The translations under genes and the position numbers were made by a program. The notes under the pieces were generated by a model. That model saw nothing but the letters and a program-made list of their open reading frames with translations, was not told the origin of the DNA and searched no databases. 6,021 bases of DNA from CAYTPE01 sp964439885 (lineage in GTDB: Bacteria; Patescibacteriota; Patescibacteriia; Magasanikbacterales; GWA2-37-8): positions 1 to 6,021 of the forward strand of contig CAYTPE010000067.1 in NCBI GenBank assembly GCA_964439885.1. Reading direction: 5' to 3'. Shown piece after piece: positions 1-5,622 of this stretch (its first letter is position 1; each line of letters begins with the position of its first letter).

Positions 1-14
1 AAACGACAGTGCGT

Positions 15-305
15 ATGCCTATATGGGAAGATGTACTTAATCAAAAATCCCTTACGACACAAGATGAGCGCATGATTTTGCAGTGGTTGAGTGCGGTAGA
101 AACCAAGCAGGCGCTTGGCGCGGTCTTGGTGGCAGCACAAAATATTGATTGGCGCACTGAACCATTTTTTTCTAATTTAGTGCATATTAATAATATGTAT
201 TTAGAACAATTCGGTGAAGCCGCAGAGCCAATTGTCTATTTTGATGAAGCAGCCGGAGAGTTTGTCCTCAATAATATCTTTGCCCAATCGTTAGCCGCAT
301 TTTAG
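15..305 (+). CDS. Small acidic hypothetical protein, first gene of the cluster (possibly 5'-partial)
   Basis: I do not recognise this protein. It encodes about 96 residues with no signal peptide and no membrane segment. The sequence is predominantly helix-like and acidic (motifs such as MPIWEDVLNQ and EQFGEAAEPIVYFDEAAGEF), so a small soluble cytoplasmic protein is likely. The start is uncertain. I chose the ATG at 15 because every other gene here starts with ATG, but an in-frame GTG lies at 9 and the frame is open to the left edge, so the true start may be outside the window. No Shine-Dalgarno sequence is visible. The stop at 303-305 is one base before the next ATG, which suggests co-transcription and coupled translation. 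GC is about 42% over the first 300 bases, against about 50% in a sampled part of the VirB4 gene. By position it may be an accessory or chaperone-like partner of the next two proteins, but this is only inference. Confidence 0.7.
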   Translation: MPIWEDVLNQKSLTTQDERMILQWLSAVETKQALGAVLVAAQNIDWRTEPFFSNLVHINNMYLEQFGEAAEPIVYFDEAAGEFVLNNIFAQSLAAF

Positions 306-306
306 T

Positions 307-1299
307 ATGGCCACCCAAGCACCCATTACCCTGTTTCCACTCGCACTCCAAACATTCGACGAAACCATCGCCGCGGTGCGTGAGCTTATTGTTGCCCGCG
401 ATCGGCTTATGGGACTGAATATTCCGGTCATTAAGACCATCTACGTGTATTTAGACGCGATTAACTATTATATTGGCATGGATGAGCCTGACCCCATCAA
501 ACGCCGAATCGATCGAGCCACCTTTCGCTTTCTCGACGCGTCGCTTATGCGTCAGTTCAAAGACGACCCCACCGACGCGCTGACGCGCGACGCGGTTTCA
601 CTCCAGCTCGTAATGATTTACGCGGCGCTCGGCCTCATGAACGATGTGGAGCCGTATACCACCGAAGAAGTACAAATTCTTTTGCGTGATAAAACCGATT
701 TTTTTGGTGAAGAAATTTTCGCGCAAACATTGCGCGCTGCGGTGAGTGGCCAGAATGCTGAAGGAATCGTGCCTGAACTCATGATACTCCTCACCGCGCA
801 TGCCAAAGGCAATGGAGGAGAAGTGTACGATTGGTATGGCGCGGTTATCTACACACTCATGCTCAGCGTCGTATGGTATAATTTTAAATATCTTCAACCG
901 ACAGACCAAGCACTCCTGCTACACGAGTACCTCTATATCGCGATTGTGCTTGGCGTACCAGTTCGAGAATGTATCACTGAGGTGTACAGTCACGACGTAG
1001 TACAGGATATAAGCGAAATAGACAGCATTGTGCGTGCTGGAGCCGATAATAATACCGAAATGGTTCCCACACGATTTCCTGACGAAGCAATGCCGTTGCG
1101 TGACCTCTTCAATAAATACCGAGGAGAATTTGGCGAGAGCCCCACCAATCCGCTCGGGCAGCAACAGTATGTGGACCGTTTGTACAGCGGCCAAGCGAAT
1201 CGTGATCGGTTTATCGTCTGGCTTCGCGAAACGATTAATATACTTTTACACATGCGCGCGCAAGATTTTAAATATAACGCGACCACTACCACTGCGTAA
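307..1299 (+). CDS. Hypothetical helix-rich protein, 330 aa, upstream of the T4SS-like module
   Basis: I do not recognise this protein as a named family. The reading frame is continuous, starts at an ATG one base after the previous stop, and has no Shine-Dalgarno sequence. The sequence looks almost entirely alpha-helical. Hydrophobic stretches lie at about residues 97-111, 174-192 (YGAVIYTLMLSVVWYNF) and 203-218. They are rich in Tyr/Trp and broken by polar residues, so they fit buried helices better than clear membrane spans, though peripheral or hairpin membrane association is possible. Residues 17-95 are charged and amphipathic. The tail ends in a Thr-rich stretch (TTTTA) that is probably disordered. 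There is no nucleotide-binding motif, no Cys cluster and no signal peptide. The gene sits between two other unknown genes with junctions of 1 and 3 bases, in one operon-like run that leads into the PrgI gene. A structural or adaptor role in that machine is inference from context. Confidence 0.85.
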   Translation: MATQAPITLFPLALQTFDETIAAVRELIVARDRLMGLNIPVIKTIYVYLDAINYYIGMDEPDPIKRRIDRATFRFLDASLMRQFKDDPTDALTRDAVSLQLVMIYAALGLMNDVEPYTTEEVQILLRDKTDFFGEEIFAQTLRAAVSGQNAEGIVPELMILLTAHAKGNGGEVYDWYGAVIYTLMLSVVWYNFKYLQPTDQALLLHEYLYIAIVLGVPVRECITEVYSHDVVQDISEIDSIVRAGADNNTEMVPTRFPDEAMPLRDLFNKYRGEFGESPTNPLGQQQYVDRLYSGQANRDRFIVWLRETINILLHMRAQDFKYNATTTTA

Positions 1300-1302
1300 C
1301 AT

Positions 1303-2508
1303 ATGGCAGATAATCGCACAGTTTTGGTAAAAAAATCCGACGGCACGTTTGTGCGTGTACCGCTTTCTGATATCCAGAAAAAAAATTCGTCACCAGGAGC
1401 AGTCACGAATCCCTCGGTGCAAACTATCAACGCTCCTGTTCCTACCCCTCCGAGCACCTCCTTATTATCGAAAGCAGTGCGCACCCCCCCAGACTCCGCT
1501 GAGCATCGTCCAGCGAAACAGGTCAACAGTAAAACAAAACCACAACCGCAACATTTGCCCAACGCAACCTCAGTAGTGAAAAAGAGAGCTGCCGCCCCTG
1601 CTCCGGTAATTACCAAAGATGACGCACGGTCACTGCTCGCCGAAACATTGCCTGTTGTTGACCCCGGCGCTTCTACCACCAGTGACGCACGCACCAAACA
1701 AGTAGATGAAGTGCTGAGCTTGCTGACATTTCAAGTGGCGCGCGAACACACTAACCGTCTGCGTACCGTGGTTCAGCTTTTTCTCAAGGATGTTCGCACC
1801 GTTGATCAGACTCGCGATACGCTCCTGCGACCAGTATTGGCCGGTGGTTTGGGTTTTAACGAGCGACAAACCGAAGAGGTGATAGCAGCCGCTGATGAAG
1901 TGCTCGGTAGATTGATGCTGCCAGTTGTCGAAACACAACCCGTGCGTCTTTCTCCTCCAAAACCAATTACCGCGCCTCAAGCCATACCTGCTCCTGCGGC
2001 AGTAAACACAGCATTCCGCAGTGAATTAGAACGTATTACCAAGACGTCCGATGACACATCAGTTGCGGATCTTATCGCAGTTTCACGACCGGTGAGCATT
2101 CCAAAAGCACCGGAAACGCTCAAACCACAAACACCGTTTAGTTTGCGGCCAGCCGCTCCGGCGCGTCCGCCGGTGCACGATATTGTGACTCGGCCAGTGA
2201 CGATGGGGCCGCTCGACGAAATCCGTTTTTTGACGGTAACCGATTTTCGTCATCTTTCAAGCAATCCAGACGAAGCCGCAAGCCGAGTACGTCAAAAATT
2301 TATGACCCTGAAAGAAGAATCTATATTATTATTCCTCGACGCGCTCGTAGCGTGGCGCACGAGCCCGCTGTATTTGGAATATATCGCGGCCGTTTCCACA
2401 GCTCTCGGCTCGGGCCAAAAAATGCCCCTCATGAACACCGATAAAAAAAATCTGCAGTGGCCGGAAATTAAAGCTATCGTGAACATGGAAGTCACGCTCG
2501 CTGTGTAA
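1303..2508 (+). CDS. Modular Pro/Ala-rich hypothetical protein, 401 aa, adjacent to the PrgI gene
   Basis: I do not recognise the family. The architecture reads as follows. Residues 1-27 form a short head (VLVKKSDGTFVRVPLSDIQ) that looks like a compact beta-hairpin motif. Residues 28-102 are a low-complexity linker rich in Pro, Ser, Thr, Ala and Lys. Residues 103-208 are a charged helical domain (DEVLSLLTFQVAREHTNRLR, then FNERQTEEVIAAADEVLGRL). Residues 209-298 are a second Pro/Ala-rich linker. Residues 300-401 are a C-terminal helical domain (MGPLDEIRFLTVTDFRHLSS to LEYIAAVSTALG). There is no signal peptide, membrane helix or catalytic motif. A flexible tether joining two binding domains suggests a scaffold or regulatory adaptor (inference). 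The ATG lies 3 bases after the previous stop, and the stop is 2 bases before the PrgI gene, so co-expression with the secretion module is likely. An antisense frame over the Pro-rich part is a compositional shadow. Confidence 0.88.
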   Translation: MADNRTVLVKKSDGTFVRVPLSDIQKKNSSPGAVTNPSVQTINAPVPTPPSTSLLSKAVRTPPDSAEHRPAKQVNSKTKPQPQHLPNATSVVKKRAAAPAPVITKDDARSLLAETLPVVDPGASTTSDARTKQVDEVLSLLTFQVAREHTNRLRTVVQLFLKDVRTVDQTRDTLLRPVLAGGLGFNERQTEEVIAAADEVLGRLMLPVVETQPVRLSPPKPITAPQAIPAPAAVNTAFRSELERITKTSDDTSVADLIAVSRPVSIPKAPETLKPQTPFSLRPAAPARPPVHDIVTRPVTMGPLDEIRFLTVTDFRHLSSNPDEAASRVRQKFMTLKEESILLFLDALVAWRTSPLYLEYIAAVSTALGSGQKMPLMNTDKKNLQWPEIKAIVNMEVTLAV

Positions 2509-2510
2509 CT

Positions 2511-2942
2511 ATGGAACAATATACCGTACCACAATTTATCGATGTGGAAGATAAAGTATTTGGCCCGGTCACCACCCGCCAATTTATTATTGTTCTCGTC
2601 GGCGGCCTTCTGTGCTTTATCGCTTTCAAGTTGGCCGATACCGCCTTGTTCGCCGTACTGCTCGCGCTCATCGGCGGATTTACGCTTATCCTCGCGTTCG
2701 TCAAAATTAACGGACAAGCCTTTCATTATTTTTTGCTCAACATACTGCAGACGTTGCGCCGGCCAAGCCGGCGGGTGTGGAATAAAATGTATACGAATGG
2801 CGAACTCAAAGAATTACTGTCCGAGGCGTTTACACCCGAAGAACGTGAAGAGCAAGTACCAAACAAAAAAGCGTCGGCAACCAAAATACGAAATTTATCT
2901 CTGCAGGTGAATACGGGTGGATACTATAAGGGTGAGGAGTGA
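2511..2942 (+). CDS. prgI: PrgI family inner-membrane protein of a type IV secretion-like system
   Basis: PrgI-family proteins are small two-helix inner-membrane components found beside VirB4 in Gram-positive conjugation systems and, as I recall, widely in Patescibacteria. This 143-residue protein starts with the characteristic VPQFIDVEDKVFGPVTTRQF (residues 6-25). Two adjacent membrane helices follow at about 24-42 and 44-65, joined by a very short loop around Ala-Asp-Thr. After the helices come an aromatic-rich stretch (70-80), a basic patch RRPSRR (83-88) and a charged, probably disordered cytoplasmic tail that includes EEREEQVPNKK. The ATG is 2 bases after the stop of the 401-residue protein and has no Shine-Dalgarno sequence, so translation is probably coupled. 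The stop is TGA, which supports the standard bacterial code rather than the TGA-as-glycine code of some related lineages. The TraC-like and VirB4 genes follow after a 96-base gap. Confidence 0.92.
   Translation: MEQYTVPQFIDVEDKVFGPVTTRQFIIVLVGGLLCFIAFKLADTALFAVLLALIGGFTLILAFVKINGQAFHYFLLNILQTLRRPSRRVWNKMYTNGELKELLSEAFTPEEREEQVPNKKASATKIRNLSLQVNTGGYYKGEE
2757..2773 (+). repeat. Perfect GC-only inverted repeat inside the PrgI gene
   Basis: A 7-base stem made entirely of G and C (CGCCGGC / GCCGGCG) flanks a 3-base CAA loop. The seven pairs run from 2757 with 2773 to 2763 with 2767. It coincides exactly with the codons for RRPSRR, residues 83-88. No T-run follows, so it is not a standard terminator. 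It would form a stable mRNA hairpin. It may be a by-product of Arg codon choice or may affect mRNA stability or elongation. Confidence 0.55.
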
Positions 2943-2959
2943 ACTTATTTTTTGCTCAG

Positions 2960-2980
2960 GAAATTCAAGCCTCGAACTTC
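2960..2980. repeat. Imperfect palindrome upstream of the TraC-like gene, possible operator
   Basis: The 21-base stretch from GAAATTCAAG to CTCGAACTTC is centred on 2970. It reads as an inverted repeat with 8 of 10 symmetric positions pairing; the two mismatches are both A opposite C. It overlaps the position where a -35 element would lie for the TATAAT at 2995. A protein bound here could therefore block or assist RNA polymerase. Matches of this quality occur by chance a few times in a window this size, so only the location makes it interesting. Confidence 0.25.
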
Positions 2981-3000
2981 TGCGTATAATTTGGTATAAT
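2972..3000 (+). promoter_or_regulatory. Probable extended -10 promoter for the TraC-like/VirB4 genes
   Basis: TGGTATAAT at 2992-3000 is a perfect extended -10 element (TGn followed by TATAAT). A second TATAAT lies ten bases upstream at 2985-2990. The -35 position for the downstream element, 17 bases away at 2972-2977, is TCGAAC, matching only three of six consensus bases. A weak -35 is common when the -10 is extended. Transcription would begin near 3006-3008 and leave a leader of about 32 bases before the ATG at 3039. It sits in the only real intergenic gap of the window (2943-3038), which otherwise shows no small gene and no convincing terminator. Confidence 0.6.
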
Positions 3001-3038
3001 GAATCTGGGGAACCTCGCTACATTCGTGTAATCCATCT

Positions 3039-3731
3039 ATGAAGAATAAGCAAGCAGCCAAAAAGAAAAAATCAATGGTATCGGCGCAGCAGCATCTGCT
3101 CATTTCGGAAATTAAGCAAGATACCGTGGTCATGAAGGATGGCACGCTGCGCGCGGTGCTCATGGTGTCGAGCATTAATTTTGCTTTGAAAAATGAAGAT
3201 GAACAAAACGCCATTGTGGCCGCCTATGTTTCATTTCTGAATTCGCTCGACCATCCGCTACAGGTGGTTATCCAGTCGCGCAAGTTGAATATCAAACCGT
3301 ATTTGGATCGACTGATCGTGCACGAGCGAGAGCAAACCAACGAACTGCTCCGCGCCCAGATTGGCGACTACCGTTCGTTTGTTTCGCAGCTGGTAGAGCT
3401 GGGCGAGATTATGAGTAAACAGTTCTATATTGTCGTTCCCTATGATCCTGCCTCCAACAAGTCCAAAAGTTTTTGGCAACGAACTATGGAGGTACTCAAT
3501 CCCACCTCGGCAGTGAAGCTCAAAGGTGAACGATTTACGCTGCGCAAGAACGACCTTGATCTGCGTGTGCGTCAGATCGAAGGCGGCCTCACGAGTATGG
3601 GGCTCACAACCGTCCGCCTCGACACGCAGGCGCTCATCGAGTTGTATTACGGGACATACAACGTGGATATCGCGCGTTCCGAAGAAATGCCCGAACTTTC
3701 TAAAGTAGACGTCGCCGACGTTTCTCAGTAG
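3039..3731 (+). CDS. TraC-like domain protein, soluble partner of VirB4
   Basis: This 230-residue soluble protein has a Lys-rich start (KNKQAAKKKK, residues 2-11). A mixed alpha/beta domain follows, with the pattern LRAVLMVSSINFALKNEDEQ (37-56), then FLNSLDHPLQVVIQSRKLNI (66-85), then a helical arm (89-126) and a strand QFYIVVPYDP (128-137). I recognise this as the TraC-like domain that precedes VirB4 genes in Patescibacteria and resembles the N-terminal part of some larger VirB4/TraC proteins. It has no Walker motif and so is not itself an ATPase. A role docking VirB4 at the membrane base with PrgI is inference. The start is firm at the N-terminal side: an in-frame TGA lies at 3000-3002 with no earlier start codon before 3039, although Met13 is a possible internal start. 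The stop is 8 bases before the VirB4 ATG. No Shine-Dalgarno sequence is seen. Confidence 0.85.
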   Translation: MKNKQAAKKKKSMVSAQQHLLISEIKQDTVVMKDGTLRAVLMVSSINFALKNEDEQNAIVAAYVSFLNSLDHPLQVVIQSRKLNIKPYLDRLIVHEREQTNELLRAQIGDYRSFVSQLVELGEIMSKQFYIVVPYDPASNKSKSFWQRTMEVLNPTSAVKLKGERFTLRKNDLDLRVRQIEGGLTSMGLTTVRLDTQALIELYYGTYNVDIARSEEMPELSKVDVADVSQ

Positions 3732-3739
3732 TTACTCGT

Positions 3740-5617
3740 ATGGCCTTTAGACCCATTACCAACAATACAGCACCAAACGCGAAAGCGGGGCTCTTTCGGC
3801 GCACTGAGCGCGAAATTGCTTCGACGAGCAAAGATGAACTCTCCTCGCTCGAAGAAGAACGCGTCTATCGTGAGGGCGTTGTTTCTATTCGCGATCTTAT
3901 CGCGCCCGCTTCGTTCAATATTGAGTCCAGCTTTATCCAAATTGGCACGGTGTATTGCCGCACTATTTTTGTGGTGTCGTATCCACGCTATATCGCGCTC
4001 GGGTGGAGTTCTCCCATTATCAACTTATCGGTGACCATGGATGTGGGCATGTTCTTTTACCCCGTTAAATCCAGCATCATCCTTAAACAGCTCAAAAATA
4101 AAGTCGGCGCGCTTGAGGCGCAGATTACCGCCGACCACGACAAAGGCGCGCCACGTGACCCCATCCGCGAAACCGCGCTGCGCGATATCGAAAAATTACG
4201 CGATGATCTTACCCAGGGCGTGGAACATTTCTTCCAGTTCGCTTTTTACATTACCATCTACTCCGAAAACAAAGAAAAGTTGGAGCAACTCTCCCAGGAT
4301 GTGGAAAGTATTTTTGGCTCCAAGCTTATCATGAGCCGCAAGGTGCTCTTCCAAGCGGAGCAGGGGTTTAACTCCACCATGCCGCTATGTAACGATGAGC
4401 TCATGATATCGTTCAACATGAATTCAAGCCCGATTGCAGCCTCGTTTCCCTTTATTTCGGCCGAACTCACTTCTGACGACGGTATCCTCTACGGCATCAA
4501 TCGCCACAACAACAGTCTGATTCTGTTCGACCGCTTTTCACTCCAAAATGCCAACATGGTGGTGTTCGCGACGTCCGGTGCCGGTAAGAGCTACACCGTG
4601 AAGCTCGAAATTTTACGTACCATGATGATGGGCACGGATGTGATTGTTATCGATCCGGAAATGGAATATAAACATCTGGCCGACGCGGTGGGTGGTACGT
4701 ACATCAATATTTCACTTTCATCCGAAAGTAAAATCAATCCATTCGATTTACCACGACCCGTCACACAAGAAGCTTCAACCGACGATATTATTCGTGGCGC
4801 CGTCATTACCGCCAAAGGTTTGCTGCGCATTATGTTCAACGGGCTCACCACCGAGCAGGATTCTATTATCGATCGGGCACTCATCGAAACCTACGCCAAA
4901 AAAGATATCACTGCCGATGCTGATCTCTCCGCGGTGCAGCCGCCGATCATGCAAGATCTTGCCGAAGTGCTCGAAGGTATGGAAGGCTCGGCAGAGCTCG
5001 TACTCAAGCTCAAAAAGTATACCGAAGGTACCTTCAGCGGCTTGTTCAATTCACCAACGAACGTCGACATCAACAATCAATTGGTCGTATTCAGTGTCCG
5101 CGACCTTGAAGACGAACTGCGTCCGCTCGCCATCTACGCGATTGTGAATAATATTTGGAATGTCGTTCGTTCGGAGCGCAAAAAACGCGTGTTGGTTATC
5201 GACGAAGCCTGGTGGCTCATGCAACACGAGGACAGCGCTCGATTTATATACGCGCTGGTTAAACGCTGCCGCAAGTATTATCTCGGCGTTACCACTATCA
5301 CTCAGGACGTAAATGACTTTTTGAAATCGCAATATGGACAAGCGATCGTGACCAACTCGGCGCTGCAATTGCTTATGAAGCAGTCACCGGCGGCCGCCGA
5401 TTTGGTGCAGAAAGTATTTATGCTCACCGAAAGCGAAAAGTATTTGCTGCTCGAAAGTGGTGTGGGCGAAGGCATTTTCTTTGCCGGCTTGAAGCATGCG
5501 GCGATCAAAGTGGTCGCTTCGTACACCGAAGATCAGATTGTGACCACCAACCCGGAACAGCTGCTCGAAATAGAAAAATCCAAACGAGAATTTAGTCAAA
5601 AAATTGGAAATAGCTAA
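3740..5617 (+). CDS. virB4: VirB4 family type IV secretion ATPase
   Basis: This is the motor ATPase of a type IV secretion or conjugation machine, acting at the cytoplasmic face of the inner membrane. The 625-residue length is normal for a VirB4. The N-terminal domain (about 45-240) has the usual landmarks: a strand around IGTVYCRTIFVVSYPRY (68-84), a coiled helical arm (111-195), and the stretch leading to YGINRHNNSLILFDRFSL (251-268). The RecA-like motor domain has Walker A ATSGAGKS at 277-284 (Lys283, Ser284), the VIDPEMEY motif at 303-310, INPFDLP at 332-338, Walker B VLVIDEAWWLM at 484-494 (Asp488, Glu489), basic residues RCRK at 509-512, and TTITQD at 518-523 with the sensor-like Gln522. 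Walker A has Ala277 where the consensus has Gly. No membrane helix is seen. It lies 8 bases after the TraC-like gene and 5 bases before the next gene. A VirD4 or other FtsK/HerA-type ATPase is less likely given the N-terminal domain and the PrgI neighbour. Confidence 0.95.
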   Translation: MAFRPITNNTAPNAKAGLFRRTEREIASTSKDELSSLEEERVYREGVVSIRDLIAPASFNIESSFIQIGTVYCRTIFVVSYPRYIALGWSSPIINLSVTMDVGMFFYPVKSSIILKQLKNKVGALEAQITADHDKGAPRDPIRETALRDIEKLRDDLTQGVEHFFQFAFYITIYSENKEKLEQLSQDVESIFGSKLIMSRKVLFQAEQGFNSTMPLCNDELMISFNMNSSPIAASFPFISAELTSDDGILYGINRHNNSLILFDRFSLQNANMVVFATSGAGKSYTVKLEILRTMMMGTDVIVIDPEMEYKHLADAVGGTYINISLSSESKINPFDLPRPVTQEASTDDIIRGAVITAKGLLRIMFNGLTTEQDSIIDRALIETYAKKDITADADLSAVQPPIMQDLAEVLEGMEGSAELVLKLKKYTEGTFSGLFNSPTNVDINNQLVVFSVRDLEDELRPLAIYAIVNNIWNVVRSERKKRVLVIDEAWWLMQHEDSARFIYALVKRCRKYYLGVTTITQDVNDFLKSQYGQAIVTNSALQLLMKQSPAAADLVQKVFMLTESEKYLLLESGVGEGIFFAGLKHAAIKVVASYTEDQIVTTNPEQLLEIEKSKREFSQKIGNS

Positions 5618-5622
5618 CATAT

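Noticed and set aside
814..825. Internal GGAGG followed by an in-frame GTG in the 330-residue gene, a possible internal start
   Set aside because: The spacing is only 4 bases, the genes of this cluster do not use Shine-Dalgarno sequences, and the codons read naturally as Gly-Gly-Glu-Val within a continuous helical region.
874..882. TGGTATAAT, a perfect extended -10 inside the 330-residue gene
   Set aside because: It encodes Trp-Tyr-Asn in frame, has no -35-like hexamer at 16-18 bases (CACTCA at the expected place) and no gene starts nearby. Coding coincidence is the simplest explanation.
990..1697. Antisense 235-residue open frame spanning the junction of the second and third genes
   Set aside because: It lies opposite two well-supported genes, crosses their junction and has low-complexity composition that mirrors Pro/Ala-rich coding on the other strand. 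No start context or domain supports it.
2926..2953. Possible terminator after the PrgI gene: ATAAG/CTTAT followed by six T
   Set aside because: The stem has only 5 mostly A/T pairs with a 13-base loop, too weak for a convincing intrinsic terminator, and part of it is PrgI coding sequence.
2940..2999. Reading TGA at 2940 as glycine (alternative code 25) to extend the PrgI protein
   Set aside because: The extension would add only about 19 codons before TAA and run through the promoter-like region. The other long genes contain no in-frame TGA, which is not expected if TGA were a sense codon.
3039..5617. A frameshifted or split VirB4 pseudogene
   Set aside because: The second gene alone has a complete VirB4 N-terminal domain and motor domain. 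The two frames are separated by a proper stop, an 8-base gap and an ATG, so two separate genes are the better reading.
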